From: JBBROS01 sp965199595
GTDB lineage: Bacteria; Pseudomonadota; Alphaproteobacteria; Acetobacterales; Acetobacteraceae
Length of the DNA stretch: 64,000 nt
Direction of reading: 5' to 3'
Assembly: GCA_965199595.1 (NCBI GenBank)
Contig: OZ241182.1
Coordinates: forward strand, 558,001 to 622,000
The notes under the pieces were generated by a model. The model was not told the origin of the DNA and did not search any database. It was given only the letters and a program-made list of their open reading frames with translations. Below, piece after piece: positions 7,515 to 15,378 of the stretch. The number at the start of each line of letters is the position of its first letter. Position 1 is the stretch's first letter. A program made the position numbers and the translations under genes.

Positions 7515-8452
7515 CCATCTTCGCTGCCCGGCGCCTGGCCGGCATAACGTGCTCCCTCGCGGCCGGGCTGATGCTCACCGGGTGCGGTGCGCTGGACCGC
7601 GGCTTCTTGTCGCCGGCCGGGCCGGTGGCCTAAGCAATCCACGACGAGTTCTTGCTGGTTTGCCTGATCATGTTGTTCGTGATCGGCCCGGTGCTGTTGC
7701 TGGTGCCATTGATCGCATGGCATTATCGGCTGTCCAACACCAAGAGTGTTTACCGGCCGCAATGGGGCTTCAACTGGCCGCTGGAAGGGCTGATCTGGAT
7801 CCCGCCGACGGCCATCGTGGTGATCCTGGCCGTGTTCCTGTGGCGCGACACGCACCGGCTCGACCCCTACAAGCCGCTGCCCGGAGAAGCGATGACCGTG
7901 CAGGCGATCGCGGCCGACTGGAAGTGGATCTTCATCTATCCGGGACAGGGCGTCGCCACCGTGGACCGGCTGGTGATACCGGTGGGGCGGCCGGTGCACC
8001 TGGATCTGACCAGCGCCACTGTGATGCAATCGATCTTGATGCCGCGCCTGGCCGGGCAGATCTATGCCATGGCGGGGATGCGCACCCAACTCAACTTCCA
8101 GGCCGATCTGCAGGGCGCCTATTTCGGCCAGAACACGCAGTTCAACGGCACCGGTTTCCAGAACGAGAAGTTCACCGTCGACGCGATGGACGAGGCTGGC
8201 TTCGCCCGCTGGCTGGCTGAGGTGCGGGCACAGCCCAACCGGCTGGACGCTACGGAATACGAGAAGCTCACGCGCCGCACTACGCTGCCGCGTCCATTGG
8301 CTTATGCCGCGGTGCAGCCCGGCCTGTTCGACCGGGTTGTGGCGCTGGAGCAGCCGAGTGGGCACGCGCTGGAACTCACCAAACTGCCGCCACGGCCCCT
8401 GCCGGTGGCGGTGGACAAGGGCATGCCGCACGAACACGGGAAAGCCCGATGA
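7511..8452 (+). pseudogene. cyoA: Cytochrome bo-type ubiquinol oxidase subunit II with in-frame stop
   Basis: The frame encodes a lipoprotein signal (LMLTGCGAL), then TAA at 7631-7633, then the rest of CyoA in the same frame. After the stop come two membrane helices (LLVCLIMLFVIGPVLLLVPL and ~IWIPPTAIVVILAVFLW) and the cupredoxin domain (ADWKWIFIYPGQG, MPRLAGQIYAMAGM). CuA ligands are absent, as expected for a quinol oxidase. A CAA-to-TAA change is the simplest cause. Re-initiation at TTG 7652 or nearby would still make the two helices and periplasmic domain without the lipobox, so loss of function is not certain. The stop overlaps the cyoB start (ATGA). Confidence 0.85.
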
Positions 8453-10557
8453 ACACTCCGAGCCTAGCCACCTTCCTGTTTGGTCAGCTGAGCTGGGGGG
8501 CACTGCCGTTCGTGCGCGCCTGGCGCGACCCGAGCGTCAGCGAGATCATCGGGGCCGGGGCCGGGGCGATCGTGGTGCTGGGCGCGGTCGGCGCGACCGC
8601 GCTGATCACCTACCTTCGGGCTTGGAAGTATCTGTGGAGCGAGTGGTTCACCAGCCTCGACCACAAGAAGATCGGCATCATGTATGTGGTGCTGGCCGGC
8701 GTCATGCTGTCGCGTGCGCTGATCGAGGCGGTGCTGATCCGCACCCAGCAGGCCGTCGCCGTCAACGCTCCGGGTTTCGTGGAGCCTGGGCATTTCGCCC
8801 AGCTCTTCACCACGCACGGCTCCATCATGATCTTCTTCATGGCGATGCCGTTCCTGACCGGGCTGATCAACTACGTGGTGCCGCTGCAGATCGGCGCGCG
8901 GGACATGGCGTTCCCCTACCTCAACTCCGTGGGCTTCTGGCTCACGGCCGGCGGGGCCGGGTTGATGATGGCGTCGCTGGCGGTGGGCGAGTTCTCCACC
9001 GGCGGCTGGAGCGGCTATCCGCCTTACACCGAGCTGAACTTCAGCGGCGGGCCGGGGCCGGACTACTGGATCTGGGCCGTGACCCTGGCGTCCCTGGGCT
9101 CCATGACAGCCGGGTTCAACGTTGCCTGCACCATCTACAAGTTCCGCGCACCGGGCATGACGTTCTTTCGCCTCCCGCTGTTCTGCTGGACGTCGCTCTG
9201 CACCGCCATCCTGATGATCTTCGCCATGCCGCCGCTGACCGTGGCGACGCTGCTGCTCGCCTGCGACCGCTACCTCGGGATGCACTTCTTCACCGATGAC
9301 GGTGGCGGGAACATGATGAACTACGTCAACCTGTTCTGGTTGTTCGGCCATCCCGAGGTGTACATCGTGGTCTTGCCGGCCTTCGGGGTTTACTCGGAGG
9401 TCATCTCCGCCTTCTCGTCCAAGGAACTCTACGGCTACAAGTCCCTGGTGATCGCCACCATGGCCATCGCCGTGATGTCCTTCATGGTTTGGCTGCACCA
9501 CTTCTTCACCATGGGGCAGAGCGCCAGCGTGAACGCGGCCTTCGGCATTGCAACCATGATGATCGGCGTTCCCACCGGCGTGAAGATCTACGACTGGATC
9601 TGGACCATGTTCCGAGGCGAGGTGCGGTTCACCCCGTCCATGGTGCTGTCGTTGGCCTTCATGGTGACATTCGTGCTGGGTGGCTTCTCCGGCATCATCC
9701 TGGCCACGCCGCCGCTCGACTACATGATGCATAATACGCTGTTCCTGGTGGCGCACTTCCACAACATGCTGATCCCCGGCACGCTGTATGGCTTGCTGGC
9801 AGGCTACATGTTCTGGTTCCCCAAAGCCTTTGGCTTCCGCTTGAACGAGCGTTGGGGCTGGATCAGCAGCGGGTGCTGGATCGCCGGCTTCTACCTGGCG
9901 TTCTTCCCGCTTTACGTGCTCGGCGCGTCCGGCATGGCGCGCCGCACGCAGCAGGTGTTCGACCCGGCGTTCCGTCCCTGGCTGCTGGTCGCCTTGTTCG
10001 GAGCCTTCCTGCTGGCGACGGCCCTCACCACGCTTTTCGTCCAACTCTACGTGTCCATCCGCGACCGCCACGCCAATGCGGTGCCGGTGGGCGACCCATG
10101 GGACGCCCGGGGCCTTGAATGGTCCGTCGCCGCCCCGCCGCCGGAATGGAACTTCGCCACCATCCCCCAGGTCGGCGACCGTGACGCGTTCTATTGGCGC
10201 AAGCGGGCCGGCGGCGCCTACCGCCCCGCCGATCATTACCGGGATATCGAGCTGCCCCGGAACAGCGCCTGCGGGGTCGTTGTTGGCGTCGCCGCCGCCT
10301 TCTGCTGCTTCGGGCTGGTATGGCACATCTGGTGGATGACGCTGCTGTTCGCCGGGGTGACCATCGCCACCGTCGTGGTCCGCTCCTTCATGCGGAACGT
10401 GACCAAGGTGATCCCCGCGGCGGAGGTGGAGGCCACCGACCGGCGCTGGCTCGCCCTGGCCCATGCGGCCGAGCCGGTTCCCCGGCAGCAGGAGCAAAGT
10501 GCCCTCAACCAGGGCCGCGCCAAAATCTTCCCCCAACCGACGGCCAAGCACGCATGA
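8449..10557 (+). CDS. cyoB: Cytochrome bo-type ubiquinol oxidase subunit I
   Basis: A 702-residue polytopic subunit that reduces O2 to water and pumps protons in the inner membrane. Visible features are the low-spin haem histidine in THGSIMIFFMAMPF, the CuB and Tyr motif WLFGHPEVYIVVLPAFG, the HHFF pair, and the two haem ligands in LVAHFHNML. At least 14 hydrophobic segments are present. The length is slightly above that of E. coli CyoB (663). The start overlaps cyoA by 4 bp and the stop overlaps cyoC by 4 bp, so the subunits are translationally coupled. Confidence 0.95.
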   Translation: MNTPSLATFLFGQLSWGALPFVRAWRDPSVSEIIGAGAGAIVVLGAVGATALITYLRAWKYLWSEWFTSLDHKKIGIMYVVLAGVMLSRALIEAVLIRTQQAVAVNAPGFVEPGHFAQLFTTHGSIMIFFMAMPFLTGLINYVVPLQIGARDMAFPYLNSVGFWLTAGGAGLMMASLAVGEFSTGGWSGYPPYTELNFSGGPGPDYWIWAVTLASLGSMTAGFNVACTIYKFRAPGMTFFRLPLFCWTSLCTAILMIFAMPPLTVATLLLACDRYLGMHFFTDDGGGNMMNYVNLFWLFGHPEVYIVVLPAFGVYSEVISAFSSKELYGYKSLVIATMAIAVMSFMVWLHHFFTMGQSASVNAAFGIATMMIGVPTGVKIYDWIWTMFRGEVRFTPSMVLSLAFMVTFVLGGFSGIILATPPLDYMMHNTLFLVAHFHNMLIPGTLYGLLAGYMFWFPKAFGFRLNERWGWISSGCWIAGFYLAFFPLYVLGASGMARRTQQVFDPAFRPWLLVALFGAFLLATALTTLFVQLYVSIRDRHANAVPVGDPWDARGLEWSVAAPPPEWNFATIPQVGDRDAFYWRKRAGGAYRPADHYRDIELPRNSACGVVVGVAAAFCCFGLVWHIWWMTLLFAGVTIATVVVRSFMRNVTKVIPAAEVEATDRRWLALAHAAEPVPRQQEQSALNQGRAKIFPQPTAKHA

Positions 10558-11210
10558 CTACGCCACCGCCTGGCCCGGCGCTGCTGCACGCCGGGCTGAA
10601 CCTGGACCACGCCACCCCCGAGCAGGCGGCGCAGGTCGAGAGCGACGTGTTCGGCTTCTGGCTGTTCCTGATGAGCGACGCGGTGATCTTCGCGCTGCTG
10701 TTCGCGACGTTCGGCACCTCCCTGGAGGCGACGGCGGGCGGCCCGGATTTGCACCGGATCGTCAAGCTCGGCCCAGCCTTCATCGAAACCATGCTGCTGC
10801 TCACCTCCTCGTTCACCTTCGGCCTGGCCTCGGTCATGCTGAAGCGTGGTGCGAAGCCCAGGCTGGCGCCGCGCTTCCGACCCGCCGTGCTGTTGCTTGT
10901 GCTGACCTGGGTGCTGGGCGTCGGCTTCCTGGTCATGGAGATCAACGACTTCATCACCATGGCGCGGGAGGGCGCTACGGCCGACCGCTCATTCTTCCTG
11001 TCCGCCTTCACCGTGCTGGTCGGCACGCACGGCCTGCACGTGGTCTCGGGCGTGATATGGCTGCCCGTCCTGCTGGTCCAACTTGCCTCCGGCGGGCTGG
11101 ATGAACCCTTGAAGGTGAACATGATCCGCTTGTCGCTGTTCTGGCACTTCCTCGACATCATCTGGATCGCCATATTCTCTGTGGTTTACCTGCAAGGGGC
11201 CCTGCGATGA
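10554..11210 (+). CDS. cyoC: Cytochrome bo-type ubiquinol oxidase subunit III
   Basis: A 218-residue subunit III with five membrane segments. Diagnostic stretches are VFGFWLFLMSDAVIFALLFATF, ETMLLLTSSFTFGLAS, and GTHGLHVVSGVIWLPVLL near the C-terminus, ending FWHFLDIIWIAIFSVVYL. It stabilises subunit I and has no redox centre. I start it at ATG 10554, which overlaps the cyoB stop; an open frame continues further upstream but is a shadow of cyoB. It overlaps cyoD by 4 bp. Confidence 0.95.
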   Translation: MTTPPPGPALLHAGLNLDHATPEQAAQVESDVFGFWLFLMSDAVIFALLFATFGTSLEATAGGPDLHRIVKLGPAFIETMLLLTSSFTFGLASVMLKRGAKPRLAPRFRPAVLLLVLTWVLGVGFLVMEINDFITMAREGATADRSFFLSAFTVLVGTHGLHVVSGVIWLPVLLVQLASGGLDEPLKVNMIRLSLFWHFLDIIWIAIFSVVYLQGALR

Positions 11211-11518
11211 GTTCCCCGGCCATCGAAAGCGGCGAGATTCGCGCGCTCGTGCTGGGCTACGGCCTCGCGCTGCTGCTCACCTTGTCCGCATTCGGGCTGG
11301 TGGTGTTCCAAGTGCTGACGGGGCAGCAGGCCTTCTACGTGGTGCTCGGCCTCGGCCTGTTGCAGATGCTGGTGCACTTCCGCTTCTTCCTGCACATCGA
11401 CCTCAGGCGGAACAGCCGGGCCGACCTGCAGCTGCTGCTGTTCTCGGCCCTGATCATCGCCTTGATGGTGGGCGGCACGCTGGTGGTCCTGTTCAACCTG
11501 CACGAGCGCATGATGTGA
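11207..11518 (+). CDS. cyoD: Cytochrome bo-type ubiquinol oxidase subunit IV
   Basis: A 103-residue protein with three predicted helices, including LALLLTLSAFGLVVFQVL and QAFYVVLGLGLLQMLVHFRFFLHI. The HFRFFLH motif is typical of CyoD/prokaryotic subunit IV. It assists assembly of the CuB site. It completes a cyoABCD operon. The next gene starts 2 bp after its stop, so the carbohydrate-enzyme genes downstream are probably co-transcribed. Confidence 0.93.
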   Translation: MSSPAIESGEIRALVLGYGLALLLTLSAFGLVVFQVLTGQQAFYVVLGLGLLQMLVHFRFFLHIDLRRNSRADLQLLLFSALIIALMVGGTLVVLFNLHERMM

Positions 11519-11520
11519 CC

Positions 11521-13293
11521 ATGTCCAAGCCCATCGAGGACTACGCCCTGATCGGCGACGGCCGCACGGTGGCGCTGGTGGCCCGGGACGGCGCCATCGA
11601 CTGGTTGTGCTGGCCCCGCTTCGACAGCGACGCCTGCCTGTCCGCCCTGCTGGGCACGGAGGAGCACGGCACCTGGCGCATCGCTCCCATCGGCCACGCA
11701 ACCGTGACCCGGCGCTATGCCGGCGACGACCTCGTGCTGCAAACCGAGTTCGCCGCCGGCAACGGGCGTCTGGTGCTGACCGACTTCATGCCCATACGGC
11801 GCGACGGCGTGTCCGCCGTTGTACGGCGGCTGCAGGCGTTCGACGGCACGGTCGAGGTGGACGTCCTGCTCCGCCTGCGGTTCGGCTACGGCGAGATGCC
11901 GCCGTGGTGGGAGCCGAAAGCAGACGGCATCGCCGGCGAGGTCGGCCCCGACGCCGTGATGCTGCGCGGGCCAGGCCTGCGGCTCGATGGCGAGGTGGTG
12001 CGTGCCCGCCTCACCCTCCGCCCCGGCGAGCGCGCCGACTACGTGCTGCAGCACGGCCGTTCCGAGGCGGGCGTGCCCGAACCGATCGACCCGGCGGCGG
12101 CGCAGGAGGAAACCGAGTGTTGGTGGCGGGGCTGGATCGCCCGCTTCGACAAGCCGACGGACTGGCCGGCAGCGGTGAAGCGCTCCTTGCTCACGCTCAA
12201 GGCGTTGACCTACTTCCCAACCGGCGGCATCGTCGCAGCACCCACGCTTGGGCTGCCGGAGAAGCCACGCGGGTCCATGAACTGGGATTACCGCTACTGC
12301 TGGCTGCGGGACTCGACCTTCACCCTCACCGCCCTGCTCAACGCCGGGTTCCAAGAGGAGGCGGAAGCGTGGCAGGACTGGCTGTTCCGGGCCGTGGCGG
12401 GCGAGCCGGCCAAGATGCGGATCATGTATCGCGTGGATGGCGGCCGTCGCATCGACGAAACGGAAATACAGTCCCTGCCGGGCTGGAACGGCACCAAACC
12501 CGTCCGCCTCGGCAACGCCGCCGCCGGACAGACCCAGCTCGACGTCTATGGCGAGGTGCTGGACAGCGCCGCCCTGTGCGACCGTGCCGGGATCACGCGC
12601 ACGGACCGCAGCCGCGAGGTAGGCGCCCGCCTGGTGGCCCATGTGGAGCGGATCTGGCAGGAGCCGGACCAGGGCATGTGGGAGTCGCGCGGCACACCGC
12701 AGGATTACGTCTATTCCAAAGTGATGGCCTGGGTCGCGGTGGATCGCTTCCTGAAGCTGCATGGGCGCAACGGGAGCCTGCCCGATGACCGCCGGGCCGA
12801 GCTGGAAAGCCTGCGCGCCGCCATCCACGCGGAGGTGTGCGAAAAGGGGTTCGACCCCGGCCGCAACAGCTTCATGCAGTGCTACGGCTCCTCCCATCTG
12901 GACGCGAGCGTGCTGCTGCTGCCGCTGGTGGGCTTCCTGCCCGCGGACGATCCGCGCATCGCGGGCACGATCGCCGCCATCGAGGGCGGGCTGCTGGAAG
13001 GCGGCCTCGTCCGCCGGCAGGAGGCGCCTTGGTTCGGGCGCGAGGAAGGCGTGTTCCTTCCCTGCTCCTGCTGGCTGGCGGATTGCCTGAACATGCAGGG
13101 CCGCAAGGACGAGGCACGCCGCCTGTTCGAACGCGTGCTGGCCCTGTCCAACGACGTGGGGCTCCTGTCGGAAGAGTACCACGTTCCCTCGAAGCGCCTG
13201 CTGGGCAACTTCCCGCAGGCGCTGACCCACATCGCGCTGGTGAACACCGGCCTCGGCCTGTGCGGCGAAACGCTGCAGCGCGCTGGTGGCTGA
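11521..13293 (+). CDS. Glycoside hydrolase family 15 protein (glucoamylase/trehalase-like)
   Basis: A 590-residue cytoplasmic protein. The N-terminal beta-sandwich domain (IEDYALIGDGRTVALVARDGAIDWLCWPRFDS) is followed by an (alpha/alpha)6 barrel. Barrel motifs include NWDYRYCWLRDSTFTL and WESRGTPQDYVYSKVMAWVAVDR, and the catalytic-base region is SEEYHVPSKRLLGNFPQALTH. This layout is shared by bacterial GH15 enzymes acting on alpha-glucans or trehalose; the exact substrate cannot be read. ATG 11521 is preferred over an overlapping GTG at 11515. It is directly downstream of cyoD and in one run with a debranching enzyme at 15379, suggesting glycogen or maltodextrin turnover. Confidence 0.88.
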   Translation: MSKPIEDYALIGDGRTVALVARDGAIDWLCWPRFDSDACLSALLGTEEHGTWRIAPIGHATVTRRYAGDDLVLQTEFAAGNGRLVLTDFMPIRRDGVSAVVRRLQAFDGTVEVDVLLRLRFGYGEMPPWWEPKADGIAGEVGPDAVMLRGPGLRLDGEVVRARLTLRPGERADYVLQHGRSEAGVPEPIDPAAAQEETECWWRGWIARFDKPTDWPAAVKRSLLTLKALTYFPTGGIVAAPTLGLPEKPRGSMNWDYRYCWLRDSTFTLTALLNAGFQEEAEAWQDWLFRAVAGEPAKMRIMYRVDGGRRIDETEIQSLPGWNGTKPVRLGNAAAGQTQLDVYGEVLDSAALCDRAGITRTDRSREVGARLVAHVERIWQEPDQGMWESRGTPQDYVYSKVMAWVAVDRFLKLHGRNGSLPDDRRAELESLRAAIHAEVCEKGFDPGRNSFMQCYGSSHLDASVLLLPLVGFLPADDPRIAGTIAAIEGGLLEGGLVRRQEAPWFGREEGVFLPCSCWLADCLNMQGRKDEARRLFERVLALSNDVGLLSEEYHVPSKRLLGNFPQALTHIALVNTGLGLCGETLQRAGG

Positions 13294-13325
13294 TGCCGCA
13301 CGGAAGCGCAAGCAAGGAGAAAGCA

Positions 13326-14324
13326 ATGCCCAAGATCGCCGTCATCACGGGTGCCGGGGCCGGCGTGGGCCGGGCGACCGCCGAGGAGTTCGCCCGCAAC
13401 GGCTGGCATGTGGCGCTGTTGAGCCGGGACAAGGACCGGGTCGAGCATGCGGCCGAGAGCCTGATCGGCCGCTACGGCATCCGCGCGATCGCGGTGCCGA
13501 CCGACGTTGCCGATGCCGATGCCATGGAAGCGGCGGCGGATCGGGCAGAAGCCGAACTCGGCCCGATTGACGCCTGGGTCAACGTGGCCATGTCCACAGT
13601 GTTCTCGCCGGTCAGCAAGCTCACGGCCGCCGAGGTCAAGCGCGGCACAGAGGTCACCTATCTCGGCCAGGTCCATGGCATGATGACCGCGCTGGCCCGC
13701 ATGCGGACGCGCAACCGGGGCACCATCGTCAACGTCGGCTCCGCGCTGGCCTACCGATCGGTCCCGTTGCAGGCGATCTACTGCGGCGCCAAGGCGGCCA
13801 TCCGCGGCTTCACCGACAGCCTCCGCTCCGAGATCATCCACGACAAGCTGGACGTCCACGTCACCATGGTGGACCTGCCGGCGGTGAACACGCCGCAGTT
13901 CGACTGGGCGATGAACAAGATGGGCAAGAAGGCGCAGCCGGTGCCGCCGATCTACCAGCCGGAGGTGCCGGCCCGGGCGATCTACTTCGCCGCCACCCAT
14001 CGCCGCCGAGACGTTTGGGTCGGCTTCCCGACCGTGAAGGCCATCCTGGCGAACCGCATCGCCCCCGGGCTGATCGACCGCTACCTGGCCAAGGCCGGCT
14101 ACTCCGGGCAGCTCACCGATGACGACCTGCCTCCCGATGCGCCGGCCAATCTCGATCATCCGGTGCCGGGCCCCTACGGCGCCCATGGCCGCTTCGACAA
14201 GCGCCACCCGCGCACCGGCAGCTGGGAGATGTTCACGGACCGGCACAAGATGGCCGTCGTCGCCGCCTGTGCCGTGCTCGGCGTGCTCGGGCTGCACGAA
14301 CTCGCCAAGAAGCTCGACATCTGA
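13326..14324 (+). CDS. Short-chain dehydrogenase/reductase
   Basis: A 332-residue SDR. A Rossmann NAD(P) site TGAGAGVGRATAEEF lies at residues ~8-22 and the catalytic YCGAKAA (YxxxK) lies near residue 155, preceded by GSALAYRS. The C-terminal ~90 residues extend beyond a classic SDR and end with a hydrophobic segment (VVAACAVLGVLGLHELAKK) that may anchor the protein in the membrane. ATG 13326 follows an AAGGAGA ribosome site. The substrate is unknown. Similar SDRs occur next to DoxX and GMC genes, as here. Confidence 0.85.
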   Translation: MPKIAVITGAGAGVGRATAEEFARNGWHVALLSRDKDRVEHAAESLIGRYGIRAIAVPTDVADADAMEAAADRAEAELGPIDAWVNVAMSTVFSPVSKLTAAEVKRGTEVTYLGQVHGMMTALARMRTRNRGTIVNVGSALAYRSVPLQAIYCGAKAAIRGFTDSLRSEIIHDKLDVHVTMVDLPAVNTPQFDWAMNKMGKKAQPVPPIYQPEVPARAIYFAATHRRRDVWVGFPTVKAILANRIAPGLIDRYLAKAGYSGQLTDDDLPPDAPANLDHPVPGPYGAHGRFDKRHPRTGSWEMFTDRHKMAVVAACAVLGVLGLHELAKKLDI

Positions 14325-14336
14325 CGGGAGTCCCCG

Positions 14337-14726
14337 ATGACCCTCCTTTCCCTCGTGTCCCGTGCCTGCCTGGTCTGCTTGTTCCCGTTCAGCGCGCTGG
14401 ACAAGATTAGGCACCGGGAGCAGGCGCTGGAGCAGGCCAGGTCCGGCCCGCTGCCGGACGCGCCGCTGCTGATCGACGCCGGCACGGTGATCGAGGCGGT
14501 GGCGCCGCTCTGCATCGTCACCGGCAAGTTCGACCGGCCGGCGGCGTTCCTGCTAGCCGGGTTCTGCGCGGCCACGGCGCTCCTTTATCACCCGTTCTGG
14601 ACCTATGACGACCTTCGCGCGCCCGGGAAAAGCAAGGGGCGCGACGAGATGTGGGAGTTCCTGAAGAACTTCGGCCTTGTCGGCGGCCTGCTCACCGTCG
14701 CCTTCCCCAGGCAGACCCGGCGCTGA
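14337..14726 (+). CDS. DoxX-like membrane protein
   Basis: A 129-residue protein with about four hydrophobic segments. It carries DoxX-family features: RACLVCLFPFSALDKI at the start, GTVIEAVAPLCIVTGK in the middle and ATALLYHPFWTYDD before the last helix. DoxX-like proteins are inner-membrane proteins linked to quinone-dependent or redox processes; the role here is unknown. It starts 12 bp after the SDR stop and 11 bp precede the GMC remnant, so it lies in the same transcription unit. Confidence 0.78.
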   Translation: MTLLSLVSRACLVCLFPFSALDKIRHREQALEQARSGPLPDAPLLIDAGTVIEAVAPLCIVTGKFDRPAAFLLAGFCAATALLYHPFWTYDDLRAPGKSKGRDEMWEFLKNFGLVGGLLTVAFPRQTRR

Positions 14727-14737
14727 TCGGAACCGGC

Positions 14738-15376
14738 ATGCCCCGCGACCAATACGGCATCATCGTCGTCGGCAGCGGGCCGGGCGGCGGCTCGCTCGCC
14801 CACCGTTTGGCGCCCACCGGCAAGCGCATCCTGATGCTCGGACGCGGCGAGTACCTGCCGCGTTCGCGGGAGAGCCGGGACGCCAAGACCGTGTTCGGCG
14901 ATGGCCGGCATCAGGTGGACGAGACCTGGTACGGCAAGGACGGCCGAAGCTTCAAGCCGGGCCTGCACTACCGGGTCGGCGGCAATTCCAAGGTCTACGG
15001 CGCCGTGTTCCGCATGCGCGAGGATCTGCCGCTCCCAAAGAGCCGCGTGTCCTACCGGGAAGGCAAGGTCGTACTCAACGTCGAGCAGACGAACCAGGAA
15101 GCCGCCATCCGGCTGAGGGTCAAGCACCAGGGCCTCCCGGCGCTGATGAACGCCTGGCCGAAGCTGATCGATCGCGACCTGTGCCTCGGCAAGGGCATCC
15201 CGCTTAGCGGCACCGCCCACCAGGCCGGCACTATGCGCTTCGGCACCGACCCGGCCACCTCCGTGCTCGACCTCGACTGCAAGGCGCACGAGTTGGACAA
15301 CCTCCACATCACGGATGCGGGCTTCTTCCCGTCCATCGGCGCCGCCGACGCCATCGGAAAACGGATGGGCGGCTAA
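14738..15376 (+). pseudogene. GMC oxidoreductase with large internal deletion
   Basis: The first ~90 residues are the FAD-binding start of a GMC oxidoreductase: IIVVGSGPGGGSLAHRLA, then GGNSKVYGAVFRMRE. Residues ~92-212 match the family's C-terminal third: GTAHQAGTMRFG, ATSVLDLDCKAHELDNLHITDAGFFPS. About 300 residues between are missing although the frame is intact (212 versus ~520 aa). The usual C-terminal NPALT... active-site stretch is replaced by AADAIGKRMGG. Such a protein could not form the normal substrate domain, so I treat it as a deletion derivative. Confidence 0.82.
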
Positions 15377-15378
15377 CC

